From: JANQTF01 sp041741415
GTDB taxonomy: Bacteria; Bacteroidota; Bacteroidia; J057
Reading direction: 5' to 3'
Assembly (NCBI GenBank): GCA_041741415.1
Contig: JBGSKC010000077.1
Span: 38,676 to 102,675 of the forward strand
DNA length: 64,000 nt
Shown here: positions 43,742-53,585 of the stretch, piece by piece
Layout: every line of letters starts with the position of its first letter
How positions within the stretch are numbered: position 1 is the first letter of the stretch
The notes under the pieces: model-generated
What the model saw: the letters and a program-made list of their open reading frames with translations, nothing else
Databases searched by the model: none
What the model was told of the DNA's origin: nothing
Translations under genes and position numbers: made by a program

Positions 43742-46177
43742 TTATCTTTTTACCCGGATCGCCACCCAAATATTTCGACTTGGTGCAGAAATTCTGGATG
43801 AAAATGGCCGGTAATGCTGATCAAGCACATTATCAACCCCCAGCTGAAGCCGGAAATGCCTGCTCAGGGTGTAGGTAGCCCCAAGGTCCCAGGCAGCGAA
43901 GGCTGGCCAGCCTTTCGAAGTAGCAAAGGTCGCATCTTCCTCCTCCCGCGGGCTCAGCCGGTCAAGCGGTTTCCAGCCCTGATAGCTTACCCTGCTCATC
44001 CACTGCCACCGGCCCAGGCTGTAACGAACGTCTGCCAGGCCAAAGAGCGGGGGAATGTGGTCTAGCGGAACATCGCTGCTTAGCTCCTGTCCATAAGTCC
44101 AGGTCACCTGATGGCGGACCTGAAGCCCCGCCCAGTTGAGCCGCAAACCCTGCGTAATGCCCAGAATCCTGGCCTGCTCCGCATTCACATTCGCCTGAAC
44201 CCTGCTCATCACCCCGGCATATTCAACCGAATCCCGCTCCCCCAGCCGGAAATCCCGGACCACAATGGCATCGTCATAATGGGTGTACCAGCCGGTTAGC
44301 TCCGACTGCAGCAGATTTCCCCACTTTTTTCCCACGGTCAGCTCCCCCTGGTAGGTGTACTCCGGCTTCAGACCGGGATTCGGCACCACCACATTGCCTG
44401 GCTGTGAGTCAAATACCTTGGCAATGTCGTCAAGGTTGGGGGCGCGAAAACCAGTAGATAGCATGGCCGCCACCCGCCAATCGTTAGCCGCCATGTGAAC
44501 CAGCCCCAAATTGCCGGAAAGAGCCTGGTTTTGCTGGAGAATCTCGTCCTCGGCGAAGGGGAAAAATTGCTTGTCAATGAAAACAGACCGGAGAAAATAG
44601 GTATTCAGGCGAATGCCGTCGCTCAGGATCCACCTCGGCGAAATTTCCCAGCGATGGGTCACATACGCTGCCGCCGATGCCACTGTGGTACCCCCGTCGG
44701 GGTAGCGGGTATCCAGCGCCCGGGTGCTTTGATCCACGATGTTGAGCGCCCCGGCAGACGATGACACCCAATTCATGAAGCCCTCCAGGCCGTAGGCCAG
44801 TTCGTGATGGCCAGGCAGTTCCTTCCTGACATCGAGGTTCACACTGGCTACCTGCACCGCTTCGCTCCGGCTTTCGAGCCAGGGGCTTTGGAAGGTCCGG
44901 TCGTGGCGGCTTTCGCGAATGTCCTGAAAAGCCGCCGTGAGGATCCATTCATCCGCCAGGCGCGAATCCACCGGGCTGTGCAGCAGCCGGTAGGAGAGCA
45001 AGGCCCGTTCCTGAGGGCCATAATACCACTCCGCAAAGCGCAGGCGGCCATTCCGCTCAAGTACCAGGCGGTCATAGCGGGGAATGTCGGAGGAGCTTGA
45101 AAACTGAAGGTTCACTGTGTGCGACCACCGGGTGCTGGGAACAAAGTACCACTTTTGAAAAAGATCCAATTGCTGATAGCCGCTCGGGGCCATGATGCGC
45201 GGGTTGGGGTTGGCCACGATGCGGTCTGTTGTCCCGACGCGCTCAATGAGGCTGTCGCGAAACGAAAACCCCAGCGGCAAAGCAGGATCCCGGCTGCCGA
45301 TGCGAAGGTCGCCAAACTCCCGCCACGACAGGCTGGTAATCACACCCCAGTTTTTAAACCCGATACTGGCATCGTAATGAAGGCTCGTTTCACCCGTTGC
45401 ACTCGCAACCCGGGCATAGCTGTTCATCGACAATCGGCTTTCTCCTGTGCTGCTCAACTCCGGCTGGCGGGTGTAAAAATGCATCACCCCGCCCAGTGCA
45501 TCGCTGCCATACATCACCGACCCGGATCCGAAAAGCACTTCAGCCCGCTCAATCATGTCCGGATCAATGGTAATGACATTTTGCAAATGCCCAGACCGGT
45601 AAATCGCATTGTTCATCCGAACGCCATCTACCACCAGCAACACACGGTTCGCCTCAAACCCCCTCAACACCGGGCTGCCGCCGCCAACCTGGCTCCTCTG
45701 AATAAAAACGCCTGCCTGTTCCAACAATTCCGCTGAACTGTTGGGGTTATTGAGCTCGATTTCCTGCCGGCGCACCACCTGAACTGGCTGAGGAATGTCC
45801 TCACGGCTTTCTCTAAACTTATTCGCCGTAAACACAACCTCCTCAAAAGAATACAAAACCGGCTCCAGCAGCACTAGTTCATCGGCGGGCTGATTGGACG
45901 TCCACATCACTGCCTTGGACTGGTAGCCAGGCAGGGTAAACCAGATTTTTTTGTTGGGATTTCCCTCGGTTTGCAGGGAAATGCGGCCTTCAGAATCGGT
46001 TTTGCCCAACGAAACGGTGTCATGGCCAATCATCAGCACCTCCACACCACCAAGCGGACGCCAGTCGGCAAGGTCACGAACCAGCCAGCTGGCGGTTTGT
46101 GCCACCAGAGATGTTTGCCACAAAAAAGAAAACAAAAGGGCTAACGACCATTTCAAAACAGATCGATCAGGCTGCAT
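43742..46177 (-). CDS. TonB-dependent receptor, heme/hemoglobin-receptor type
   Basis: An 811-residue outer-membrane receptor. Signal peptide to LVAQ, then a short carboxypeptidase-like N-terminal domain (to about residue 110), plug domain with SAELLEQAGVFIQRSQVGGGSPVLRGFEANRVLLVVDGVRMNNAIYR, and a 22-strand barrel ending FSSRISAPSRNIWVAIRVKR. The plug sequence matches the hemoglobin/transferrin/lactoferrin receptor group, so heme or an iron complex is the likely ligand. No TonB or heme genes lie next to it, but hemD is about 10 kb away. Confidence 0.88.
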   Translation of the reverse strand: MQPDRSVLKWSLALLFSFLWQTSLVAQTASWLVRDLADWRPLGGVEVLMIGHDTVSLGKTDSEGRISLQTEGNPNKKIWFTLPGYQSKAVMWTSNQPADELVLLEPVLYSFEEVVFTANKFRESREDIPQPVQVVRRQEIELNNPNSSAELLEQAGVFIQRSQVGGGSPVLRGFEANRVLLVVDGVRMNNAIYRSGHLQNVITIDPDMIERAEVLFGSGSVMYGSDALGGVMHFYTRQPELSSTGESRLSMNSYARVASATGETSLHYDASIGFKNWGVITSLSWREFGDLRIGSRDPALPLGFSFRDSLIERVGTTDRIVANPNPRIMAPSGYQQLDLFQKWYFVPSTRWSHTVNLQFSSSSDIPRYDRLVLERNGRLRFAEWYYGPQERALLSYRLLHSPVDSRLADEWILTAAFQDIRESRHDRTFQSPWLESRSEAVQVASVNLDVRKELPGHHELAYGLEGFMNWVSSSAGALNIVDQSTRALDTRYPDGGTTVASAAAYVTHRWEISPRWILSDGIRLNTYFLRSVFIDKQFFPFAEDEILQQNQALSGNLGLVHMAANDWRVAAMLSTGFRAPNLDDIAKVFDSQPGNVVVPNPGLKPEYTYQGELTVGKKWGNLLQSELTGWYTHYDDAIVVRDFRLGERDSVEYAGVMSRVQANVNAEQARILGITQGLRLNWAGLQVRHQVTWTYGQELSSDVPLDHIPPLFGLADVRYSLGRWQWMSRVSYQGWKPLDRLSPREEEDATFATSKGWPAFAAWDLGATYTLSRHFRLQLGVDNVLDQHYRPFSSRISAPSRNIWVAIRVKR

Positions 46178-46235
46178 GAACGAAGATAAGCAATTCGAAG
46201 AGGAAGGCGTACAGGCAATTCATCTTCTCCCGCCA

Positions 46236-47882
46236 TCACAGGCCCAGCACACTGATTCCCTGCTCAAAAATAATGTCAACCGGGATATTGGCGGCGGCCA
46301 GTTTGTCGAGGTCAGCCTGAAGCTGGGGGCTGATCACCCCTTTCGTGGACACCAGCTCAGCTACGCCAGCGTAGTCACCGTTTCCCTGCAGGGTCAAAAT
46401 CAGCGTGGCAAGATCCTCCACGGCCTGCTCAAATTCCCCGAAATTGACTTTGTATAATCCGGTAGCCTCGTCACGGGTAAAGGCGCCCCGCTCCTGAAAA
46501 TAGCTAAACCGGATCATGTTGGCTTTGCCATGGGCTGAGCTGGCCCCAAAACGCACCGACCGGAAAATGCCTGCCATGAAGGTCACGTAGTAATCGTGCA
46601 AATCTGCCTCCAGCTCGCCCTGCTCATGCAACTGCCTGATCATGTAGAGGCCCAGAATGTCGGCCTTGCCTTCTTCCAGCGCGGAAGCATGTTCTTTGAG
46701 GGCGTCCCGGACACTGCCTCTCCCGTCGATTGTAAATTTAATGCCCAGGCCATGAGCCACTTCGTGGAACATGGTATTTCCGAAAAAGGCGTCAAAAGTA
46801 ATGTGCTGCCGCTGGCTGGAGTCAATCAGCGTCTCTGCGATCGGGAGCATGATCTTGTCGAATTTAGCCCGCATCGCGTTTTTCAATTGCAACCTGCGCG
46901 TACCTTTCTGTAACTGGACCTGTTCGTCGTTGGGCAGGTTAATGGCAATGGTTTTGGACCCTGCGTTGCAGTCGCCGGCATAATAGACCACGTCATATGC
47001 ATTCAGATCGGCGTCGCTGCCGGCGGATTCTTTTTTGTAGGCAGCAGGAACAGGCAAACCCGCCTGAAGGGCAGGCAGGAAGGAGGCATACTTCGACAGC
47101 CGCTCACTCCAGGCCATGTCTTTTACAAGCACATAGGCTTCGTGGGCAGCTTTTTGGCCAAACAGCTGATCTTCGTAGGTCTCAATCGGCCCGATCACCA
47201 GGTCCAGCATGTTGGTTTTGGCGCTCATCCAGGCCAGGTCGCTGGCAAAATAATCGTCGCTGAGGAACGCATCAGCCCTCAGGCGCAGGTAGCTGGCAAA
47301 AGCGCTGTCCTGCGCCAGATCTGCTGCCTGGCGAAGCAATCCTGCCACTTTTTCAACCTTCTCCGCAAACATCCGGTGGTAAGGAACAACAATAAGGCTC
47401 CCTGCACTGTCCCGGCGCAGAAAGGTGTAAAGAGAGGCTTTTCCGGGTAAATCAGCCTGCTCATACTCCTCTTTGGTCATGTCGGCAGGGTAAAAATTAG
47501 CTCCGGCAGGCTTGGCCCCTACCCCCGGCATGAAGGGCGTGTTGCCGTCAAGGCGATCCCAGGGGCCGTAGTTGATGATAGCATACTGGCGCAGGTCTTT
47601 GTCCGGCAGGCTATCGAGAAATTGCTCCCAGTTTGGGCCGTAGGCTTCGAACCAAAAACATTCATCCATGATTTGAGCAGCCTCCACAAACAGCCTGATC
47701 ATCTGTTGCTGGCTGTCGCTGAGGTGGTTGAGATCAGCCTCCAGGCGAAAGGGCACATACTGGCCGAGCCGTTTATGAAGGTCGGAGGGAGCAGGTTGCT
47801 CTGCGCTGCTGGCAGAAGGAGACTGACAGCCGGTAGCCAGCAGGCCCGCAAACAGAAGGGAGAAAAGGATGATACGAATCAT
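46236..47882 (-). CDS. M49 (dipeptidyl-peptidase III-like) lipoprotein with HExxH motif
   Basis: A 548-residue exported lipoprotein (lipobox LATGC, Cys19). The M49 family is recognised from MRAKFDKIMLPIAETLID, FFGNTMFHEVAHGLG and ALEEGKADILGLYM. The zinc site uses HEVAH at 373-377 plus EEGKAD at 403-408. Canonical dipeptidyl-peptidase III has a six-residue HExxGH instead, so one residue is missing here. It probably removes dipeptides from peptides in the periplasm or at the surface. The next gene upstream on the same strand encodes a peptide-type binding lipoprotein. Confidence 0.85.
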   Translation of the reverse strand: MIRIILFSLLFAGLLATGCQSPSASSAEQPAPSDLHKRLGQYVPFRLEADLNHLSDSQQQMIRLFVEAAQIMDECFWFEAYGPNWEQFLDSLPDKDLRQYAIINYGPWDRLDGNTPFMPGVGAKPAGANFYPADMTKEEYEQADLPGKASLYTFLRRDSAGSLIVVPYHRMFAEKVEKVAGLLRQAADLAQDSAFASYLRLRADAFLSDDYFASDLAWMSAKTNMLDLVIGPIETYEDQLFGQKAAHEAYVLVKDMAWSERLSKYASFLPALQAGLPVPAAYKKESAGSDADLNAYDVVYYAGDCNAGSKTIAINLPNDEQVQLQKGTRRLQLKNAMRAKFDKIMLPIAETLIDSSQRQHITFDAFFGNTMFHEVAHGLGIKFTIDGRGSVRDALKEHASALEEGKADILGLYMIRQLHEQGELEADLHDYYVTFMAGIFRSVRFGASSAHGKANMIRFSYFQERGAFTRDEATGLYKVNFGEFEQAVEDLATLILTLQGNGDYAGVAELVSTKGVISPQLQADLDKLAAANIPVDIIFEQGISVLGL

Positions 47883-47913
47883 GGGGGTTCAGAAAGATAC
47901 GCCAAACAGGCAT

Positions 47914-47944
47914 GCAACTTAGCCAGAGGAAACGGAACGGGCAA
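47914..47944 (-). promoter_or_regulatory. Bacteroidota-type promoter of M49 gene
   Basis: On the - strand TTG (47,942-47,944), 20 bases, TAAGTTGC (47,914-47,921). It lies 32 bases before the ATG, partly within the 30-base-scale gap after the binding-protein gene. Confidence 0.5.
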
Positions 47945-47956
47945 AAGCAGTTGCTG

Positions 47957-49753
47957 CTACCGCTTCACCTCCATGGCGTTGAGGATCAGGTGGGGAGTAA
48001 CGGGGTAAAATGTGGCTCCGGAGAAACGGCGATGCACAATTACCTCGCTGCGGGGGTGGAAGAAAAACAGCATCGGCTGGTCGTGGTACAGGCGGGCCTG
48101 GATGCGGTTGACAAGGTCTTTCCGCCTGGCAGGATCCCGCTCAATGCGGGCCTCGTCGATCCAGCCGTCAACTTCCTGGTCGCGGTAGCCAAACAGGTTG
48201 CTGCCCTGCTCGCCCCAGGATTCGGAATGGAACAGTTGCTTAAAATCGTAGGGGAGGTCGGAGGAGCCAAACGCGAAAAGGGCTGCATCAAACTCGTGGT
48301 TGCTCACGAGCGGGAGGTACTCCTGCATGGAGGCAGGTTTCTGCACCATGCGAACGCCGACCTTGGCCAACTCCTGTTCCATTCTGTTCATGATGGCCGT
48401 GACAGCATCGCTGTTGGGCGCAAACATCAGTTCAAACGACAGCTCGACAGAAGCGCCATTCACGACGCGGTCGAGGTAACCGTTGTTGTCGGAATCGGCC
48501 CAGCCAGCTTCTTTCAGGAGTTGGGCGGCCATCACGGGTTGGTGAGGGATTGGGCGAATGGTGTCGTTGTGATCAGGATTTCCAGGAGAAACCGGGGAAA
48601 CAGCGCGCTGCTGGGCAAGCGGGAAATGCTGTACCAGCATCGAATCGAGCGGAATGGCCATGGCCACGGCCCTGCGCACCCGCACATCGTTGAAGATGGG
48701 TGCCCGGCCACTGGCCTCGGGCCGAAGGTTCCAGGCAATCACCGCAATGCTGGTTTTGGAAGGCCGGGCCATGCGGTAATGGGTGTTCACAAGCTCGCTT
48801 TCAGACAGGTTTTGATAGCTCTGCACACTGGGATAAGCAATGTCGATGCGCTGCTCCTTGATCTGAAGCTCAAGGCTGGCATCTTCCTGAATCATGCGAA
48901 AAATGATCCGGGGAGGCGTGGCGCGGTGAGCATAGCCCGGCAAATCTTTGCCCCAGTAATCGGCGCGGCGTTCGAGCACAATTTCCTGTTCGGGAATCCA
49001 CGACAAAATTCTGTAGGGGCCCGATCCTGCATTGAGCCATTCGAGGTCGGTACCCAGCTTGCCGTCGTTGAAAAAAGCGGCCCAGGCCACTACCCCGGGG
49101 TCGGTTGCGAGCTTGTCGGCAGCTTCTCCCAGGAATTCACTCACCGGAATGGCGGCCATCGTGCCTTCGGGGTCAAACTTCCTGGCATCCAGCACATAGC
49201 TCAGGATGCTGATATTTTTGTTGTTCATGTAATACTCCCGGAAGTCGAAGTGTACGACCTTGGGATTGCCCGGCTCCTCCCGCACGTCAGTGAGGTATTC
49301 GAGATAGCTTTTCTGGGGGCCGTTTTGGGTGAGGGGGCAACCCACCGCTTTGATTGTAAAAATAACATCTTTGGCAGTCACGGGGCTGCCATCGGGCCAC
49401 ACGGCGTCGGGGTGGATGGTGATGCTGTAGGTGGAATCATTGCGGAGCGGCACCGGCTGGCCTACCGCCAGAGAAGGGTAGAGGTTGCCCGGCTGTGTAA
49501 GGTCAAGAAAATGCAGGCGCTGATAAGTAAGCCCCAGAATAAGGTCGCGGTAGGTAGTGCGGCCGTTGGTAGGGTGAAGGCTGGGGGGATCCGATTCAAT
49601 CTGAACCACCACCGAATCACTGAGGTCACCGGCATAGAGTACCTCTGTCCAGGCATCATCCGAGGGGGTGTACAGGCCTGTGGGGGTTTTCTCCTCCGAG
49701 CAGGCCCACAGAAGCGGCAGCAGCAGATAGGTGAGGAATCGTTTGGGTGTCAT
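47957..49753 (-). CDS. ABC transporter substrate-binding lipoprotein, oligopeptide (OppA) type
   Basis: A 598-residue lipoprotein; the signal ends LLWAC (Cys18). SBP family 5 marks: PSLAVGQPVPLRNDSTYSITIHPDAVWPDGSPVTAKDVIFTIK, LNAGSGPYRILSWIPEQEIVLERRADYWG and FNDVRVRRAVAMAI. Family members bind peptides or similar solutes for uptake. No permease or ATPase for it is seen in the window; gldA on the other strand belongs to a different transporter. The ATG at 49,753 places the lipobox correctly. Confidence 0.88.
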   Translation of the reverse strand: MTPKRFLTYLLLPLLWACSEEKTPTGLYTPSDDAWTEVLYAGDLSDSVVVQIESDPPSLHPTNGRTTYRDLILGLTYQRLHFLDLTQPGNLYPSLAVGQPVPLRNDSTYSITIHPDAVWPDGSPVTAKDVIFTIKAVGCPLTQNGPQKSYLEYLTDVREEPGNPKVVHFDFREYYMNNKNISILSYVLDARKFDPEGTMAAIPVSEFLGEAADKLATDPGVVAWAAFFNDGKLGTDLEWLNAGSGPYRILSWIPEQEIVLERRADYWGKDLPGYAHRATPPRIIFRMIQEDASLELQIKEQRIDIAYPSVQSYQNLSESELVNTHYRMARPSKTSIAVIAWNLRPEASGRAPIFNDVRVRRAVAMAIPLDSMLVQHFPLAQQRAVSPVSPGNPDHNDTIRPIPHQPVMAAQLLKEAGWADSDNNGYLDRVVNGASVELSFELMFAPNSDAVTAIMNRMEQELAKVGVRMVQKPASMQEYLPLVSNHEFDAALFAFGSSDLPYDFKQLFHSESWGEQGSNLFGYRDQEVDGWIDEARIERDPARRKDLVNRIQARLYHDQPMLFFFHPRSEVIVHRRFSGATFYPVTPHLILNAMEVKR

Positions 49754-49888
49754 GAATTTTGTGGATAATATTGACGGAATCAGAGGAAGCAGGGCGGCAT
49801 CAACGCCGGAGTTTCGGCAGGGGAAAATACAAAGAATGAACAACACTGCCCGGAAGATCGGCGTTTTCCTCGCAATCTTAATTTATCG

Positions 49889-50806
49889 ATGATCAGTGTT
49901 CATCATCTGAGCAAGGCCTACGGCACCCAACTCGCGGTCCAGGACCTCAGTTTTTCCGTGAAGCAGGGTGAAATTCTGGGTTTTCTCGGCCCCAATGGTG
50001 CCGGCAAAAGCACCACCATGAAGATGCTCACCGGCTTCGTGCCGCCCAGCAGCGGCCAGGCCATCGTGGCCGGTCACGACATCGCCGAAGAGCCCCTGGA
50101 GGTGCGAAAAAAAGTGGGCTACCTGCCCGAGCACAACCCCCTCTATCTCGATATGTATGTGCTGGAATTCCTGGATTTCAGCGCCAGGATTCACCAGTTA
50201 GGCAGGCAGGAGCGGAAGCGCAGGGTGGCAGAAGTCATTGAGCAAACAGGCCTTGGCTCCGAGCAGCACAAGCAGATCCGGCAGCTCTCCAAAGGCTACC
50301 GCCAGCGGGTGGGCCTTTCGCAGGCCCTCCTCCATCAGCCCGAAGTCCTCATCCTCGACGAACCCACCACCGGCCTCGACCCCAACCAGATCGTGGACAT
50401 CCGCCTGCTGATCAGGGAGGTGGGCAAAAACAAAACAATCTTATTCTCCTCCCACATCCTCTCCGAAGTGGAGGCCATCTCCGACAGGGTGCTCATCATC
50501 GACAAGGGGGTAATGCTCGCTGATGCGCCTGTGGAAGAGCTGCGGAAGGCCTCTGCCTACGCCAATATCATTACCCTGGAAGTAATGCGCCCCGGCCTCG
50601 ACCTCGCCAGCCTTGCAGAACTGCCGGATTTGCTCATTGACCGCCACAGCTCCACCCGCTTCAGTTTGCGGGGAAATGGCGAAGAAGACCTCCGGCCCAG
50701 GCTCTTTGAGCTGTGTGTGGCCCAAAACAATCCCATCCTCGAACTTCACCAGGAGGCCCTGAGCCTGGAAAATATTTTCAGAACCCTTACCCAGCAGCGA
50801 GCATGA
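49889..50806 (+). CDS. gldA: GldA, gliding ABC transporter ATPase
   Basis: A 305-residue ATP-binding subunit. Walker A is GPNGAGKST (34-42), signature LSKGYRQRVGLSQAL, Walker B VLILDEPTTGLDP, and H-loop LFSSHIL. The C-terminal 90 residues are the GldA-type extension. In Flavobacterium GldA works with GldF and GldG as an ABC exporter-like complex needed for gliding; its cargo is unknown. The stop overlaps the gldF start by four bases. Confidence 0.95.
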   Translation: MISVHHLSKAYGTQLAVQDLSFSVKQGEILGFLGPNGAGKSTTMKMLTGFVPPSSGQAIVAGHDIAEEPLEVRKKVGYLPEHNPLYLDMYVLEFLDFSARIHQLGRQERKRRVAEVIEQTGLGSEQHKQIRQLSKGYRQRVGLSQALLHQPEVLILDEPTTGLDPNQIVDIRLLIREVGKNKTILFSSHILSEVEAISDRVLIIDKGVMLADAPVEELRKASAYANIITLEVMRPGLDLASLAELPDLLIDRHSSTRFSLRGNGEEDLRPRLFELCVAQNNPILELHQEALSLENIFRTLTQQRA

Positions 50807-51540
50807 ACTCTGTGTTCACCATTTTTCGCAAAGAAGTCGGCAGCTTTTTCAACTCCCTGATCGGCTATGTGTTCCTCGGGGTCTTCCTGGTCTCCACCGG
50901 GCTGTTTGTCTGGGTGTTTGAATACAACATCCTCGAAACCCGCCGGGCAGAGCTCGACAGCCTCTTTTTCATCGGGCCCTATCTGTTTCTCTTCATGGTG
51001 CCTGCTATCACGATGCGGGCGTTTTCGGAGGAAAAAAAGCAGGGAACCATGGAACTGCTGGCTACCAAGCCCCTCACCCACTGGCAGATCATCGGCGGAA
51101 AATACCTCGCCGCTGTGTTTCTCGTGCTGGTGACCCTGCTGCCCACCCTCGTGTACCTGCTCACCGTGTGGCGGCTGGGGCAGCCTGTCGGCAACCTCGA
51201 CCTCGGCGCAACAATCGGGGCCTACCTGGGCCTGTTTTTTCTGGGGGCCGTGTTTGCTTCCATCGGGCTCTTTGCCTCGGTGCTTGTGGAAGAACAATTT
51301 GTGGCCTGGGTGCTGGGCGCTTTCATCTGCTTCGCTTTTTTCTTCGCCTTTGAACTGCTCGCCGGGCTGCCCGGGCTTCGCGCCATCAATCCCTTCCTCA
51401 TCAAGCTGGGCCTGATGGAACACTACGCCTCCATCAGCCGGGGCGTGATCGACACCCGGGATGCCCTCTACTTCCTCAGCGTGATTACCATGGCCCTGTT
51501 TTCGACCCATTACCTGCTGACGAGAGAGCAAAAAAGATAG
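50803..51540 (+). CDS. gldF: GldF, gliding ABC transporter permease
   Basis: A 245-residue membrane protein with six hydrophobic helices, of the ABC-2 permease type. MNSVFTIFRKEVGSFFNSLIGYVFLGVFL and MRAFSEEKKQGTMELLATKPLTHWQIIGGKYLAA are characteristic of GldF. It overlaps gldA (ATGA) and is followed by gldG after 56 bases. Confidence 0.95.
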   Translation: MNSVFTIFRKEVGSFFNSLIGYVFLGVFLVSTGLFVWVFEYNILETRRAELDSLFFIGPYLFLFMVPAITMRAFSEEKKQGTMELLATKPLTHWQIIGGKYLAAVFLVLVTLLPTLVYLLTVWRLGQPVGNLDLGATIGAYLGLFFLGAVFASIGLFASVLVEEQFVAWVLGAFICFAFFFAFELLAGLPGLRAINPFLIKLGLMEHYASISRGVIDTRDALYFLSVITMALFSTHYLLTREQKR

Positions 51541-51596
51541 CCGCCATTCGCCTGTAACGCACGATTCCTGGTCTTCACATGTTCTAATTCCTTCCC

Positions 51597-53357
51597 ATGC
51601 CCTCCGTTTCATCCACCATTCGCCTTGGCATTCTGTTTCTGGCCCTGTTGCTGGTCAATTTGCTGGGTGACCGCTATTTCAGGAGGATCGACCTCACTGC
51701 CGAAGGCAGGTATTCCCTCAGCGACATCACCCTCGCAACGATGGACAGCCTGGATTACCCGCTGTTCGTGACAGCTTATCTGGAAGGGGAATTTCCGGCA
51801 GATATCCGGGCCTTTCAGGAGGCGCTCAGAACAACCCTGCTGGAAATGAAGCAGTATGCAGGCAACAACCTGCAATTCACCTTTGAAGACCCGCGCAACA
51901 ATGTGGAACTGATCCGCAGCTTCCAGGAGCGGGGCTACACTGGTGTGCCGGTGCGCGAGCGCGTGTCGGCCCTCGAAGAACGGCAGCAGCTCATGTGGCC
52001 GCTTGTAACGATCCGCTACCGCGACCAGGAAACCTACATCGACCTGCTCAAAGGCTGCGCCGAAGCCACGCCCATGGGGCCGCAGGCCAATTTCGCCAAA
52101 GCCGAAGCCGACCTCGAATACAAGCTCACCTCTGCCATCCTCAGCCTCAACAGTGCCAAGCCCAAAATCGTGGGATTGCTGCGGGGCCATGGCGAATACC
52201 CCAACGAAGTGATCCGGGAGTTCGGGGCAGAATTGTCCAACCGCTACGCCCTTGTCGATTACAACATCCGCTCCCAGCAATATGCCGGTCTGCCCATCAG
52301 CCAGGACATCGATGTGATGCTGGTACTGCAGCCCCAAATTCCCTTCACCGAGCGCGAAAAATATGAGCTCGACCAGTACCTCATGCGTGGCGGCAGCATT
52401 TTTTGGGTGCTGGACCCGCAACGGGTGGACATGGACATGTACAACAAACAGTCCACCGTCACGGAGCTCATTCGCCTGAACCTCGACGACTTTTTCATGC
52501 AGCACGGCTGGAAGCTGAATTACGACCTCGTGCAGGACCTTTCCTGTGAAAAAATTGAGGTGGCCATCGCCGGAGAACGGGTGCAGTTTGTGGAGCGCCC
52601 CTGGATTTTTTACCCCATGGCCTTTGACCTGCCTTTGTCGCCCGTTACGCGCAACCTCGATTTTGTGCTGCTCCGCTATGCTTCCAGCCTCGACACCTTT
52701 TCTGTGGAAGGGCTGCGGCACGAACCCTTTCTTGTCACCTCCCCCGGCAGCCGAACCATCCAGGGCAGTCAGTTCATCGACATTACCGAATACCTGAACA
52801 ACCCGCCGCCCGAGGAGCTGTTCCGCTCGGGTCCCAAAGTGGTGGGCGACCTGGTGGAAGGGCAAATGAGTTCCCTGTTTGCCGGGCGGCCCGCCCCAAC
52901 AGACAGTTTCACCCCATCGCCGCCGAGGGCACCCTTTGTGGCGAATTCCCGGGTGCTGCAGCCAGGAGAAACGATTGAGACCTATCAGCAACGGATTGCG
53001 GAGCAGGTGAGCGACCCGCGCACCCGGGCCTACCTCCAGGGCCTCACCGATACCCGCCGCATGGCCCTGATTTCTGATGGCGAGTTTCCCCTCGGCGCCC
53101 TGTACCGCGGCGAGCGGCAATACCTTCCCTACGACAACAAGACCCTGCTGCTCAATGTGGTGGATTACCTCGTCGGCGATGCTTCCCTCACGGGCATCCG
53201 CGCGAAGGAAGTAACAGTCCGCAAACTGGACCCCGACAAAATCGCGGGCGGAGAAGGCCTCATCAGGGCCCTGAATGTGGGCTTGCCGGTGGTGTTACTG
53301 GCGGCACTGGGCCTGCTGCTGCACTGGCGCAGGAAGCGGAAGTTTGGAGAGGTTTGA
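51597..53357 (+). CDS. gldG: GldG, gliding ABC-transporter-associated substrate protein
   Basis: A 586-residue protein with one N-terminal (residues 9-25) and one C-terminal membrane helix (FPVVLLAALGLLLHW region) and a periplasmic part. Family marks are RRIDLTAEGRYSLSDIT, VTAYLEGEFPADIRAFQEALRTTLLEMKQYA, KPKIVGLLRGHGEYPN and GGSIFWVLDPQRVDMD. It belongs to the GldG/ABC-2 auxiliary group that acts with GldA and GldF. Confidence 0.95.
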   Translation: MPSVSSTIRLGILFLALLLVNLLGDRYFRRIDLTAEGRYSLSDITLATMDSLDYPLFVTAYLEGEFPADIRAFQEALRTTLLEMKQYAGNNLQFTFEDPRNNVELIRSFQERGYTGVPVRERVSALEERQQLMWPLVTIRYRDQETYIDLLKGCAEATPMGPQANFAKAEADLEYKLTSAILSLNSAKPKIVGLLRGHGEYPNEVIREFGAELSNRYALVDYNIRSQQYAGLPISQDIDVMLVLQPQIPFTEREKYELDQYLMRGGSIFWVLDPQRVDMDMYNKQSTVTELIRLNLDDFFMQHGWKLNYDLVQDLSCEKIEVAIAGERVQFVERPWIFYPMAFDLPLSPVTRNLDFVLLRYASSLDTFSVEGLRHEPFLVTSPGSRTIQGSQFIDITEYLNNPPPEELFRSGPKVVGDLVEGQMSSLFAGRPAPTDSFTPSPPRAPFVANSRVLQPGETIETYQQRIAEQVSDPRTRAYLQGLTDTRRMALISDGEFPLGALYRGERQYLPYDNKTLLLNVVDYLVGDASLTGIRAKEVTVRKLDPDKIAGGEGLIRALNVGLPVVLLAALGLLLHWRRKRKFGEV

Positions 53358-53585
53358 GCCTGGATGCGGGAGCCGGGAACCGAGAGCCGGGACTGGAGGC
53401 AAAGCCGTTTGAGAAGCGGGAAGTCAGGATGCGGGAGCCGGGACTGGAGGCGAGACCGGCATCAAAGATATGCTCCAGTCTCGCCTCTCAACATCTTATA
53501 TCTCAACATCTACCTTCAGACCGCTGCGGGACGTTGAGGGTCGCGTACCAAGGTAGGTTGACACAGCCAACCCTCGCCACATTGC
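53358..53585. other. repeat-rich gap after gldG
   Basis: No gene. It contains copies of the GGGAGCCGGGA motif (53,370-53,450) and the left 80-bp direct repeat described below. Confidence 0.6.
53449..53528. repeat. 80-bp direct repeat, left copy
   Basis: Matches 56,459-56,538 in the same orientation at 76 of 80 positions by eye, with no gaps. The two copies bracket the beta-barrel gene and the GH16 pseudogene. Confidence 0.85.

Noticed and set aside
47912..49768. 618-codon open frame antisense to the oligopeptide-binding lipoprotein gene
   Set aside because: The - strand frame has a lipobox and clear SBP family 5 motifs; the + strand translation is low-complexity shadow sequence, a common by-product of GC-rich codon bias.
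51609..53120. 503-codon open frame antisense to gldG
   Set aside because: GldG is an established gene in an operon with gldA and gldF; the antisense frame has no motif.
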